Origin: UBA6244 sp965140775
GTDB lineage: Bacteria > Bacteroidota > Bacteroidia > Bacteroidales > F082
DNA: 64,000 nt
Direction: 5' to 3'
Assembly: GCA_965140775.1 (NCBI GenBank)
Contig: OZ223471.1
Location: forward strand, 1,736,001-1,800,000
A program made the translations under genes and the position numbers. The notes beneath the pieces were generated by a model. The model saw only the letters and a list, made by a program, of their open reading frames with translations, was not told where the DNA came from and made no database searches. Positions 38,414 through 52,146 of the stretch are shown here, piece by piece (the stretch's first letter is position 1; each line of letters starts with the position of its first letter).

Positions 38414-40407
38414 TCGTGAAACCTCCAGTTAACACCGAAGTAAAACCTGGCGTCCCTGGTTGGATAATTGGGGGCGGAATAATAGCGATAGTCGCCAAAA
38501 TACCCATTTACATGTGCTGCCTTGAAAAATAGCCGGGCTCTTTTTACCACCAAAGTAAGGTAGTAATCGATATAAGCATAATCACCAATTTTCTTGTCGT
38601 TTTGGATATAAAAAGTTCGCAATGCGGGCATGTATGCATCTGCGTAATAGGCTGTAAAATAGGTTATTTGAAATCCGGTTTTGATGGTGGCTGCTTTCTT
38701 AAAAATGGTATGCATGAAATACAAATCCATGGTGCCCGTAAGTTTGGGTACACGCCATACATTGGGCTGACTGGTTTCCTGATATACCAATCGCGTATTT
38801 ACACCAACACTTTTCCAGGGGATACTTCCTTCAACGAACAATTGCATCAGGGTTTCGCCCTTCTCTATTTGCGTTGGCTGCATGGAATCGTTGAAATAGG
38901 TGTAATTAACCATCGTGTAGAATCTTCCACCGGCTGAAATGTTCCTGAAAGTATATTCCGCATCCAGAATGGTATAATTTTCTTTCTTGAAATCGTTCTT
39001 CCAACGGTAGTAGTTGCTGTTGTATTCAATGAAATACCAATCGGGTGTTTTGCTTATCAACGACAAACTCGCGGTAAGGCGACCTGCGTTTTTCTCTTTA
39101 CGTCCCAAAAACTGATTCAGCACTCCTTTCAATTGATAATCACCGCCATTGTAGTCGCCTGCCACCAGTTGAGCGTCCACATTCAGGTAAAAACTTCTGC
39201 CAATGTTAATTCCCATGCCTCCAAAGGAGATGATTTGATTGTAATTGCGGTCGATGGAATCGTAGGCAAACGTTTGCGTTATATGGTTATGGGTCAAGCC
39301 AAAAAACAGATAAAAATGCTTGTCGTCGGCCTTGTCGTAATAACCCAGACTCGACCACTTGATGGTATTGCTCATCTTCATTTGATAGATGGAGTCGAAG
39401 GTAGAAGCCGAATCCAGAATAGCCTGATGACCAATGTAGAAATTGAAAGCAGTATCTGCATCTTCGTAAATAAACTGATTTCGCTCGTATTGAAAAGCGT
39501 AGGTTAAACTTCCCAAATCAATTTTGCGATGGGTTGAATCGGTCTTGTGTTCAGGTTGGAGTAGATTAAAATATTGCTCCACATAAAACCCTGATTTCTT
39601 GACCAGATTGGTGGCATTTTGCAGATACACCGGAATTACCCTTCGGTCGGGTTCCAGGTTCTGCTCAAACAAGCTATCTGCCGAAATACCTCCATTTTCC
39701 TGAAGTTCCAGTTTGTTGTGCAGGTAGTTGGCCAGAATTCCATAGCGTTTGTTGTTGGTTTGATACTGTCCGGTAAAATACACCCGTGTGTCGTTTGATT
39801 TGTTGTTTTTGTAGGGGCCTGGTGAGTTATTGAGTTCAAAATGAAGCCCGAAAGTGAAGTTTTTCACAATCTCTCGGGAAAATGTCACCTGAAGGTTTTG
39901 CTCCTTTTTGGAGCCCATGATGTAAAAAATCTCCGTATAAGGCTGATATTGCAGAAAATACCTGACGTCTCTGTTTGTCAGAAGATAGTTTTTAAACGAC
40001 TCGATATGCAAATTGTAGCCCAGGGGCAGGGTAGGGGCGAATACCTGATTTTTGGCTGCCATACCTATGTTGCTCAAGGTGGAGTACAATTTATTGTGAT
40101 GGGTTAATTGATCGTATTGTTGAAAGTAAGTAAGGCTGGTATCGATGGGTTCCAGGTTGTTTAGTTTCAGGCTGTCGAAAGCGTATCTGAAAAAAGAAAC
40201 GGACAGCGAATCCACGGGAGCAAGTTGAGTTGAATCCACCGTTTTCAGGATGGGTTCATGAACTATACTGTCATGTGCTGTTGAGTCGCTCACTTGCGCC
40301 TGTGCTGCTATCCAGCAAATGAGGCCTCCCATGGCCATCAGCAGTCGGAAGAGGGGAATATTTTTTGCCAAACCAGTATTTTGTTTTAGGAGGTCAAATT
40401 TAAGCAT
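38410..40407 (-). CDS. Putative outer-membrane porin (Porin_10-like)
   Basis: A 665-residue protein with a signal peptide ending near residue 38 (ICWIAAQAQ). The N-terminal extension is rich in Asp/Ser, and many amphipathic strands follow (QYQPYTEIFYIMGSKKEQNLQVTF, GLHFELNNSPGPY, VYFTGQYQTNNKRYGILANYLHN and a final ARFYFGVNWRFHD). It matches the Bacteroidota family annotated as putative porin. The substrate is unknown. It is convergent with the DjlA-like gene (4-base overlap of stops) and is followed upstream by the rRNA terminator region. Confidence 0.85.
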   Translation of the reverse strand: MLKFDLLKQNTGLAKNIPLFRLLMAMGGLICWIAAQAQVSDSTAHDSIVHEPILKTVDSTQLAPVDSLSVSFFRYAFDSLKLNNLEPIDTSLTYFQQYDQLTHHNKLYSTLSNIGMAAKNQVFAPTLPLGYNLHIESFKNYLLTNRDVRYFLQYQPYTEIFYIMGSKKEQNLQVTFSREIVKNFTFGLHFELNNSPGPYKNNKSNDTRVYFTGQYQTNNKRYGILANYLHNKLELQENGGISADSLFEQNLEPDRRVIPVYLQNATNLVKKSGFYVEQYFNLLQPEHKTDSTHRKIDLGSLTYAFQYERNQFIYEDADTAFNFYIGHQAILDSASTFDSIYQMKMSNTIKWSSLGYYDKADDKHFYLFFGLTHNHITQTFAYDSIDRNYNQIISFGGMGINIGRSFYLNVDAQLVAGDYNGGDYQLKGVLNQFLGRKEKNAGRLTASLSLISKTPDWYFIEYNSNYYRWKNDFKKENYTILDAEYTFRNISAGGRFYTMVNYTYFNDSMQPTQIEKGETLMQLFVEGSIPWKSVGVNTRLVYQETSQPNVWRVPKLTGTMDLYFMHTIFKKAATIKTGFQITYFTAYYADAYMPALRTFYIQNDKKIGDYAYIDYYLTLVVKRARLFFKAAHVNGYFGDYRYYSAPNYPTRDARFYFGVNWRFHD

Positions 40408-40581
40408 TCTAATGTCATTCAGAACTTATAAACGCACAAAAGCTTAAAAAATTGGCTTTGGTATTCGTGATTATGGTTGCGAATGTGGAATAATTCAGGT
40501 GATATGATTGAAACGATGTCGAAAGTGGGGTGGGAGAGATAACAACCGGGCGTCATCTGTTGATGGTTTGAAAAAGAAGGG

Positions 40582-40617
40582 AAAAAAAAAGAGACCATCT
40601 AAATTAGATGATCTCTC
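40582..40617 (-). terminator. Terminator of the rRNA operon
   Basis: Minus strand: GAGATCATCTAA / TTAGATGGTCTC stem-loop followed by nine T residues, just after the 5S gene. Confidence 0.8.
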
Positions 40618-40624
40618 GAATGTC

Positions 40625-40736
<112 letters not shown>

Positions 40737-40832
40737 TCTTTAAAGATTAATATCCGGTAATTTGGAATTAATCAATGACTAAAGGAGGAAAGTATAATTT
40801 TTTTTGCCCTTGCAAGAGTATCCTGTTTGGTT

Positions 40833-43735
<2,903 letters not shown>

Positions 43736-43866
43736 CCTATTTTTTTAGGTGCTCTTACACCAGCAAAAAAATTATTATACTTTCTTCCAATATGTCAATG
43801 AACTCTTGTTCGTCCGCCTTAGGCGGATATATCTCAAGTTACGATGAAAACTCGCTCTCGAGAAAA

Positions 43867-43943
43867 TGGTGGAGAATAAGGGAGTCGAACCCTTGACCTC
43901 TAGAATGCAAATCTAGCGCTCTAGCCAACTGAGCTAATCCCCC
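43867..43943 (-). tRNA. tRNA-Ala (anticodon TGC)
   Basis: GGGGGATTAGCTCAGTTGG start, anticodon stem CTAGA/TCTAG around loop TTTGCAT, T-arm GGGTTCGACTCCC, and a CCA end encoded in the DNA. It stands in the 16S-23S spacer, on the 23S side. Confidence 0.97.
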
Positions 43944-44018
43944 GGGTCAATGTATCGATTTGAAAATTTGTGGATTTGAAAATAAATTTTCAAACTGTAC
44001 AAGTTTCAAATTCTAATG

Positions 44019-44061
44019 GTAGTCTCGCCCTCCCGATAGCTATCGGGATGAACTGGAGACT
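44019..44061 (-). pseudogene. 3' fragment of tRNA-Ile interrupted by a palindrome
   Basis: On the minus strand CCAGTTCA and GGGCGAGACTAC duplicate the T-arm and acceptor end of the adjacent tRNA-Ile. The bases between them are replaced by the perfect 18-bp palindrome TCCCGATAGCTATCGGGA (44031-44048). It is a partial tRNA duplication carrying a dispersed palindrome; it cannot be a functional tRNA. Confidence 0.75.
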
Positions 44062-44062
44062 G

Positions 44063-44136
44063 TAGTCTCGCCCAGACTTGAACTGGGGACCCCTACATTA
44101 TCAGTGTAGTGCTCTAACCAACTGAGCTACGAGACT
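44063..44136 (-). tRNA. tRNA-Ile (anticodon GAT)
   Basis: Starts AGTCTCGTAGCTCAGTTGG, anticodon stem CTACA/TGTAG around CTGATAA, T-arm CCAGTTCAAGTCTGG, acceptor end CGAGACT plus A. CCA is not encoded. It is the first spacer tRNA after 16S. Confidence 0.97.
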
Positions 44137-44339
44137 GTGTGGTTGTCGGTCGGTGATCGGTGATCAAGGATCAATGATCGGCGACCGGAAACCTCCCGAT
44201 AGCTTACCTGTGGTTAGTATCACTTTACCGGTGATCCATCAGGTTTTCGCTCTCTCCATTTATTAAAAATGAAGGCCAAACCAATGTAATTTATGTTGCT
44301 TACCGTGAGTGTAAAAGAAATCCTCTGTCGGAATGCTCC

Positions 44340-45862
<1,523 letters not shown>

Positions 45863-46086
45863 TTGTTTGTCCTTTTTTTCAAAAGAATATTTGTATATGC
45901 TGTTAGATCCCGACAAAGTAATTGACTTCTTTTTTAATCTTGTCATCTAAATGACAATTGGTATTGTGTTTCCTTTACTTGGCTTGGCTTCATTATGTCT
46001 ATGAACGTCTGCAGTTGTACCCGCAGTTTCTCTCTCGATTTTTTCCCCTTCGCTTTCTCAATTATCTTTCCTCTCGAACGGGGCTG

Positions 46087-46116
46087 CAAAAGTAATGCTT
46101 TTTTTATTCCTGCCAA
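46087..46116 (-). promoter_or_regulatory. rRNA promoter P1
   Basis: Minus strand: TTG (46116-46114), 19 bases, TACTTTTG (46094-46087) followed by CA. It is 225 bases upstream of the 16S 5' end. Confidence 0.6.
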
Positions 46117-46265
46117 CTTTTTTTGAAAAAATATTTAACTTTTTTTTGTTGGCTTTTTTCTCCTCTTTCCTTCTCTATATTAGCACTACCTTCATCTCTC
46201 TCTACGAACTCCCCAAATCAACTCGCTTGCGCTTTCGTATCAATTATCCCGCTGAATTGGGAGTG

Positions 46266-46295
46266 CAAAAGTACTTATGTTTTTTGATTTCGCAA
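46266..46295 (-). promoter_or_regulatory. rRNA promoter P2
   Basis: Minus strand: TTG (46295-46293), 19 bases, TACTTTTG (46273-46266) followed by CA: the same spacing and core as P1, 179 bases further upstream. Both are followed downstream by GATAATTGA and AAAGCG, so the promoter region looks duplicated. The remaining bases of the 554-base gap are AT-rich leader with no gene. Confidence 0.6.
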
Positions 46296-46416
46296 GGGGT
46301 TGGAAAAATATTTTTTGAATAATAATCCGATAATTATACGACCTATTAATTAACAGATAGTTAATGTTAGAAAATCAGTGAAATATTTTTTTTACTATTG
46401 ATCTATATGCGATTAT

Positions 46417-47181
46417 TTAACCACGTAAAAAGGTAAAAGTACCCTCGTCGCTATTAAAATCTGAGAAATAATAGCCGTCTTCAACAAAGGTTTTTAGTTC
46501 TTCGGGATTTGAAATTCTGTTTTCGAGAATGAACCTGGTCATCTTTCCTCTTGCTTTTTTGGCGAAAATGCTGACGATTTTATATGTTCCGTTGGTGAAA
46601 TCTTTAAAAACCGGGGTAATTATGGATGCCCGTAGTTGTTTCATGTCGAGCATTTGGAAGTATTCGGCAGATGCCAAATTGATCAAGATATTGTCTTTTT
46701 GCAATTTCAGTTGTTGGTCCACTGCCTGGGTGACCTCGTTTTTCCAAAACTGGTAAAGGGTTTGGCTTTTTATTTTTAATGGATTGGCCACATCAAGCCG
46801 ATAGGGTTGTATGATATCGAGGGGTTGAAGGACTCCGTAAAGGGCTGACAGAATCATGACATGTTGTTGACTATATAATAAGGTGTCTTTTGTAAAATTT
46901 TGGGCATCCATTCCGGAAAACACATCGCCACTGAAGGCCAGAATCGCGGGTGTTGAATTGTCTGCGCCATGGGAATGGTTCCAGTGTTGGTAGTAGTCGT
47001 GGGCGGTTTGTGTGAGTTTCTGGCTGGTTTTTAGCAATGTTTGCAAATCTGTCAACGAAAGTTGCTTCATCTGCCTGCAAATTTCTTCTGCATGTTTGAT
47101 AAATCTAGGTAGGGTAACCTGTGCTTCAAATGAATGTTTTTGGTGACCGATAGTTTTCGACGGTGAAAGTATGATGAGCAT
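46417..47181 (-). CDS. yaaA: Peroxide-stress protein YaaA (DUF328/UPF0246)
   Basis: A 254-residue protein with the family start MLIILSPSKTIGHQ, the central LSALYGVLQPLDIIQPYRLDV segment and NLASAEYFQML, then FAKKARGKMTRFILENRI. In E. coli YaaA binds DNA and lowers free iron under hydrogen peroxide stress. Length is typical. It is a lone gene between the rRNA operon and the TonB receptor. Confidence 0.93.
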   Translation of the reverse strand: MLIILSPSKTIGHQKHSFEAQVTLPRFIKHAEEICRQMKQLSLTDLQTLLKTSQKLTQTAHDYYQHWNHSHGADNSTPAILAFSGDVFSGMDAQNFTKDTLLYSQQHVMILSALYGVLQPLDIIQPYRLDVANPLKIKSQTLYQFWKNEVTQAVDQQLKLQKDNILINLASAEYFQMLDMKQLRASIITPVFKDFTNGTYKIVSIFAKKARGKMTRFILENRISNPEELKTFVEDGYYFSDFNSDEGTFTFLRG

Positions 47182-47267
47182 AACGTATTGATATTTAAAA
47201 AGAAATCCGCTACAAAATTAATTGTAACGGATTTACAAACCAAAATTGAACGGATTTATTGTGATAT

Positions 47268-50117
47268 TTATTTAATCGTGTATTTGATGCCCAGTTCAAA
47301 AACACTTCCTTTCGTATATGAACGATAGAGGTATTCTTCACCTTTGTAAGTATATGTTTTTTTAGCCACGGGGTTTAAGATGTTTTTCGCATTGAACTCC
47401 AACAAAAAATGTTCGTTGAGTTGTTTGCTTACAATCAGGTTCAGCGAATTGAAGGGCTGCTCATAAATATCCGGAGTTCCTCCTTTGGTGAGCACTACCA
47501 GTTTTGGTCCGGTTACATTGTACACCAGATTGGCTTCCAGTCCCAGATTTGGGTTTTCGTATCCGATGGCTGCATTGAGCACATAGGGTGATTGTCCTCC
47601 CATGGGACGGGTATCTTTGGCTTCGGGATCGGTGGCACGAATGGATTCAAGTTCTGCCGAATCGATGGCTACTTCAGAGTACACATAGGTAAAGTTCAGA
47701 CTTAGTTTGATGTTTTTGATGGCATGAATGAAGTCTAATTTTTTTCTGACATCCAATTCCACACCGTAAACTGTAGCCTGATCCACATTGATCCAGGTAA
47801 GCTCCTGATTAATGGCTCTGGGATTGTCGGCAACCTCGATGGGGTCAATGAAACGCTTGGCAAACAGACCTGCCGAGAGTATTTCGGAAGGACTAATAAA
47901 ATATTCATACCTCAAATCGATGTTGTTGATGGTGGTTCTTTTAAGGTTAGGATTACCAACGTAGGTAATTTTTTCTTTAAAATCTTCCGACGAATAGGGC
48001 GCCAGCTCTCTGAATGTCGGTCTGGCAATTGTTCGTGAAACGTTGAGTCTGAGGTTGGTTTTTTGATTAAGGAAATAAGTCAGGTTGAGTGCCGGCAAGG
48101 GGTCTGTATTGTTAAGGTAGCCTTTGTCTTTGGTAGAGTCGTTGCTGCTTGCATGAACCAGGGTTGTCTCCAGACGAACTCCTGCAATCACACGCAATTT
48201 TTTCTTGATTACTGCGTCAATCATGGCGTAACCTGCGCCAATGGTTTGGTCGGCAGTATAACTGTTGATTAAGTCATCGCCGGCGTTTCCCTGAATGTAC
48301 AAGCCAAAATTGCTTCCTGTACCCGGATTATATCCCGGATAGTTTAAACCTATGTTTTCGTTGGTAAAAAAGTTGTCAGGATTGCCATCGTACACGTATT
48401 TCGAAAACTGAAATTTGTAATCGAATCGATTTTCATCGGAGGTTCTAGTTTTATATGAATATCCTCCTCCAAACATCAACTTGGGTGCATTTTCCTTGTT
48501 GGAAAGCGGTAATTCGAAATTGATTTTTACATTGGTGTTTTCTTCAGTCATCTTTCGGTAATACCTGGCAGGCACAGAATACAGCGATTCGTCCACGGCA
48601 TATTGATATCCGCCTTCGTTATCGGGATAATAGCTGTTGGTAAATACCCGGAAATCAGGTTCTTCCTGCATGGATGCCGTAAATGAGCCAATCCAGTCCA
48701 CCTTAAGCTTCGACAAAGCAGGAAAAAAGTGTTCTCCACGTAGCTGACCTGAATTAAGCGAACGTTCGAGCCAATAGAGTTGTCTGGTTTCCACGAGCAG
48801 ATCGTTTCCGTCGCTGCGCTTGGGACCCATGGTGTAGCTCGCCCCTGAATTACCGCTTTGGTTTTTGAAGAAGTTGGCACTTAATTTATGGTTTTGTCCG
48901 AGTTTGTACGACACGTTGGCCAAAGCTCCCCAGAGTGCTTCTCTTTCACTTTGTTGACCATGGTATTTTTTTTGCTCGGTCAGGGTTTGCTCGTTGGCAC
49001 CACTCAGCGTGTATTCGGCAAATACGGCATCGTCAAAGAAATTTTCGTTGTATTTGTAGGAAAGTCCGAAGATATAACCTAGGGCATTTTTACCCATGCT
49101 GATTTGATTTCCAATGGTAAACGACAGACTACGGTTGAGGGTGGATGATTGTTTTGACGGACTCATTACCTTGTTGAAACTTTCGGTAATGTCGGTTAAA
49201 GTTTGGCGGGTATTGGCGTTGTACTGAGGGATGGTTCCTTTGGCCGCTGCCGGAATATTTCTAAGTCCATTGTCGTAACCCATGAAATCTGTGGGACTTC
49301 CCTTGTATCCCAGAAAATTGTTGTTGAGACTGGCTTGGGTATTGTATCCTGTTTTTACGCCAAAGCTGAGCATGAATTGCTCAGGAAAGTCGAGGGTAAT
49401 AATGTCCACATATCCACCGGTGAAGTCGGCAGGCAAATTGGGGCTAAAAGTTTTATAAACCACCATGTTCTCAATGAGGTTGGTGGGAAAAATGTCCATT
49501 TGTACAGTATTTCTGTTGGGATCGAGACCGGGAATGTCGGCTCCGTTGAGGGTAGTTTTGCTGTATCTGTCGCTTAACCCTCTTACATACACGTATTTTC
49601 CGTCTTCCACATTTACTCCGGTTACCCGTTTCAAGGCTCCGGCGGCATCGCTGTCGCCTGCTTTTTTCATTTGTTGGGCTGACAATCCGTCCACCACATT
49701 GGCCGATTTTTTCTGAATGGTGAGCATGGCGGCTTCCGACCTGTTGACGGCTTTTGCAGATACCACCACTTCCTGCAATCCCATGCTTACGGTGGAAAGG
49801 CCTACGTTGATGACGGTTACTTCATCGCTTTTGATCACTACTCCGGTGATTGTTTTGGGTTCGTAGGAAATAAACTGACAGATAATATCGTAGGTTCCGG
49901 CAGGGATACCGGTAATGGAGTAGTTGCCATCGAGGTCGGCAGCAGCACCTGTGGTAGTGCCTTTCAGCATGACAGTTGCTCCAATGAGCTCGTCTCCCAT
50001 TTCGGCATCTGTGATTTTTCCTCTGAGAATTCCGGTTTGGGCATGCAGGGCTTCCGGAATCAGGGCGACCATCAAAAGTAGCATGGCCAGTAGCGCCCCT
50101 TTTTTGTTTAACATCAT
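47268..50117 (-). CDS. TonB-dependent receptor with carboxypeptidase-like N-terminal domain
   Basis: A 949-residue outer-membrane receptor. Order: signal peptide (ends ALHAQ), CarboxypepD_reg-like domain (GKITDAEMGDELIGATVML), plug domain (DAAGALKRVTGVNVEDGKYV, YVRGLSDRYSKTTLNGADIP), then a 22-strand-type barrel ending VFELGIKYTIK. I place the start at ATG 50117; the upstream in-frame ATG at 50192 lies at the edge of the terminator hairpin of the preceding gene. No SusD-type partner is present; the partner is probably the lipoprotein gene upstream. The substrate is unknown; a phosphate-related role is hinted at only by the upstream promoter. Confidence 0.9.
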   Translation of the reverse strand: MMLNKKGALLAMLLLMVALIPEALHAQTGILRGKITDAEMGDELIGATVMLKGTTTGAAADLDGNYSITGIPAGTYDIICQFISYEPKTITGVVIKSDEVTVINVGLSTVSMGLQEVVVSAKAVNRSEAAMLTIQKKSANVVDGLSAQQMKKAGDSDAAGALKRVTGVNVEDGKYVYVRGLSDRYSKTTLNGADIPGLDPNRNTVQMDIFPTNLIENMVVYKTFSPNLPADFTGGYVDIITLDFPEQFMLSFGVKTGYNTQASLNNNFLGYKGSPTDFMGYDNGLRNIPAAAKGTIPQYNANTRQTLTDITESFNKVMSPSKQSSTLNRSLSFTIGNQISMGKNALGYIFGLSYKYNENFFDDAVFAEYTLSGANEQTLTEQKKYHGQQSEREALWGALANVSYKLGQNHKLSANFFKNQSGNSGASYTMGPKRSDGNDLLVETRQLYWLERSLNSGQLRGEHFFPALSKLKVDWIGSFTASMQEEPDFRVFTNSYYPDNEGGYQYAVDESLYSVPARYYRKMTEENTNVKINFELPLSNKENAPKLMFGGGYSYKTRTSDENRFDYKFQFSKYVYDGNPDNFFTNENIGLNYPGYNPGTGSNFGLYIQGNAGDDLINSYTADQTIGAGYAMIDAVIKKKLRVIAGVRLETTLVHASSNDSTKDKGYLNNTDPLPALNLTYFLNQKTNLRLNVSRTIARPTFRELAPYSSEDFKEKITYVGNPNLKRTTINNIDLRYEYFISPSEILSAGLFAKRFIDPIEVADNPRAINQELTWINVDQATVYGVELDVRKKLDFIHAIKNIKLSLNFTYVYSEVAIDSAELESIRATDPEAKDTRPMGGQSPYVLNAAIGYENPNLGLEANLVYNVTGPKLVVLTKGGTPDIYEQPFNSLNLIVSKQLNEHFLLEFNAKNILNPVAKKTYTYKGEEYLYRSYTKGSVFELGIKYTIK

Positions 50118-50157
50118 CGCGTTCAAGCTTTTGGTTCTGGTGTTGTGTGATAAAACA

Positions 50158-50190
50158 GCCAAAGTGGTCATCAGAAATGACCACTTTGGC
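50158..50190 (-). terminator. Hairpin between the lipoprotein and TonB-receptor genes
   Basis: Perfect 14-base arms GCCAAAGTGGTCAT / ATGACCACTTTGGC with a 5-base loop, followed by TGTTTTA on the minus strand. It may terminate or attenuate read-through into the receptor gene, or set the ratio of the two products. Confidence 0.75.
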
Positions 50191-50227
50191 ATGGGGTTTA
50201 TATGGTTTGTTGAGAAATTATTATCAA

Positions 50228-51919
50228 TTAGTTGCCCATGTATTTGGAGAACAAAGTCCAGCCGGCCAACCAGTTGTTGTTGGGATCGATGGCGCCTTTG
50301 TAGGATACGGTTTCAAACCAATCGACCGGATATTGTGCCATATTGCCGGTTACATCATTTGTTGGAACTACATTAAACATATCGGCTGTTACATTGAATC
50401 CGGGGTCGGTAACGGTGTTTCCGGCTTCAGCAAAATAGGCGGCAACAGCGGCAGAGGCAGTTTCCACATCACCCACAGGTACATCGTCGGCTGCAGCAAC
50501 CGTAAAGATGTCGGAAGCTGCGATGTTGTAGAACAGGTTGTTTTTGAGTGTAAGATCGCCTGCGTTGAAACGGGTGTAGCTACATTCACCTACAAGTAAC
50601 TCAATGTCAACTCCTTTGGCTTGGTTGTAGAATATGGAGTTTGCATAATTTCCACCTGCGTTGTCGCGGAATGTTACCAGACGTTTTCCTGCGTCGGGAC
50701 CTTGACCCACATAAGTTACATTAAAGATGGTGGGGATGGCGTAGGGTTGACCTGTTTCAGGATCGGTTCCTCCGTCGTGTTCGCCAATGCGGTCTCCTTT
50801 GTCGAAACCCTGAACGGCAAGCCAGAATTGTCCATACCCTCTGTAACCCTGGTCGTAGTCGTAGCTATCGTCGCCACAAAAAGCGGTAACGATGTGTTTC
50901 AGTCGTGGGGTTCCTCCAAAGAATTCGATTCCGTCGTCTTTGTTGGCAAATACTTCGATATATTCAATTACAGTACCTGAACCAACACCGCCAAGGGTTA
51001 ATCCATTGATTTCGTTGCCTTCACCAATATCGGTACCACCGTGACGGATGGATACATAGCGTAATACACCTGAGTTGTCGGCATCATCATCGCCTCCATA
51101 TACTCCACGGGGTTCGGTTTGGTCGATACCTTCAATTTGTTGTTGCGCAGGAACGGTGTTTAATCTGGCTTTTCCGAGCATGATTACACCACCCCAAAGT
51201 CCTGCATCCAGATCGGGCACTGAACCGGCGAGGTCGTCAGATTCTGCAGTGAAAATGATGGGTTTTTCAGCAGTACCGTCGGCCATAATTTTTCCGCCAC
51301 GTGCTACAATCAAAGCCGAGGCTTCTTCGCCTTGTCCGGGCATACCTTTGATTACGGTGCCGGCTTCGATGGTGAGGGTTTGACCGTCGTTAACGAATAC
51401 CAATCCGTCGAGGATATAGGTGTGATCGGCAGTCCAGGTGGTGGTACCTGTTCCGTTTCCATCATCTTTAATGATAACGGTATTGCTGGTTAACGAAACT
51501 TCCGACATTTGTGTGGTAGCCATGGCCTGACCGGTACCATTATAAATGCTGGTGGCCGAAGCAGGTTTAACCGAAAAACTTTCGCTTCCACTTGGGTTTT
51601 CCGAAAGGGTAAGGTTGATGGTGGCAGTAGCCTGACCTGCAGTGTGTGTTACAGTGTAGGTCGTAAGGGTGGCGGTTCCGCCTGAAACACTTGCCGTAAA
51701 CGAGGCGTTGGTTAAGTTGCCTGTTTTGTCGCTGGCTGCATACACACCTTCGCTAAAAGTAAGGGTTGCCACATATTGGTTAAGGTCGCCGGTAACTGTA
51801 AGTCCTGACATCGTGGGCGCTGCCGGTGTTGGGTCGTCATCGCCTTTACAGCCATTAAATCCTACCATGATAATTGCTGCAAGAGCAGCCAAAAGAGTTA
51901 ATTTTTTCATTTTCATCAT
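50228..51919 (-). CDS. Surface lipoprotein partner of the TonB receptor, beta-helix-like
   Basis: A 563-residue lipoprotein with lipobox GFNGCKGDDDP. Residues 30-140 look like a bacterial Ig-like domain (LTVTGDLNQYVATLTFSEGV). From 150 onward the sequence reads as a right-handed beta-helix: LVFVNDGQTLTIEAGTVIKG, LIVARGGKIMADGTAEKPII, LRYVSIRHGGTDIGEGNEIN, VIEYIEVFANKDDGIEF. I recall this family as encoded next to TonB receptors; function is undetermined. Several ATGs lie at 51910-51919; any gives a valid lipoprotein signal. Its promoter has TACTTTTG and TTAA repeats. Confidence 0.8.
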   Translation of the reverse strand: MMKMKKLTLLAALAAIIMVGFNGCKGDDDPTPAAPTMSGLTVTGDLNQYVATLTFSEGVYAASDKTGNLTNASFTASVSGGTATLTTYTVTHTAGQATATINLTLSENPSGSESFSVKPASATSIYNGTGQAMATTQMSEVSLTSNTVIIKDDGNGTGTTTWTADHTYILDGLVFVNDGQTLTIEAGTVIKGMPGQGEEASALIVARGGKIMADGTAEKPIIFTAESDDLAGSVPDLDAGLWGGVIMLGKARLNTVPAQQQIEGIDQTEPRGVYGGDDDADNSGVLRYVSIRHGGTDIGEGNEINGLTLGGVGSGTVIEYIEVFANKDDGIEFFGGTPRLKHIVTAFCGDDSYDYDQGYRGYGQFWLAVQGFDKGDRIGEHDGGTDPETGQPYAIPTIFNVTYVGQGPDAGKRLVTFRDNAGGNYANSIFYNQAKGVDIELLVGECSYTRFNAGDLTLKNNLFYNIAASDIFTVAAADDVPVGDVETASAAVAAYFAEAGNTVTDPGFNVTADMFNVVPTNDVTGNMAQYPVDWFETVSYKGAIDPNNNWLAGWTLFSKYMGN

Positions 51920-51940
51920 TTGTTTTAAAATTTGATGTGG

Positions 51941-51996
51941 CAAAAGTATCCGAGGCGTAAAAAGTGTGAATTAAGTTAAGATTAATGTACTGTTAA
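51941..51996 (-). promoter_or_regulatory. Promoter with 11-bp-periodic TTAA boxes (Pho-box-like)
   Basis: The -7 element TACTTTTG is at 51948-51941. No TTG is found at the -33 position; instead TTAA occurs at 51971, 51982 and 51993, exactly 11 bases apart, with a further pair at 52023 and 52034. PhoB/PhoP-type regulators bind direct repeats with this period and comparable TTAACA-like cores in Bacillus and cyanobacteria. Regulation by phosphate is an inference. Confidence 0.4.
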
Positions 51997-52099
51997 GAAA
52001 GGGGGTAATTCAGCTGTTACGCTTAACAATGGCTTAACATGGCGGCGGTAAAAATCACATTACCAGGCTTCTAAGATCATGTCTTTAAAAATCATGATA

Positions 52100-52128
52100 T
52101 AAAAAAAGACGGCGAGCAGGCCGTCTTT
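52100..52128 (-). terminator. Terminator of the MORN-repeat gene
   Basis: Stem AAAGACGG / CCGTCTTT with an 8-base loop, followed on the minus strand by a T run. Confidence 0.75.
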
Positions 52129-52146
52129 TATATAGGTTGTTGGTTG

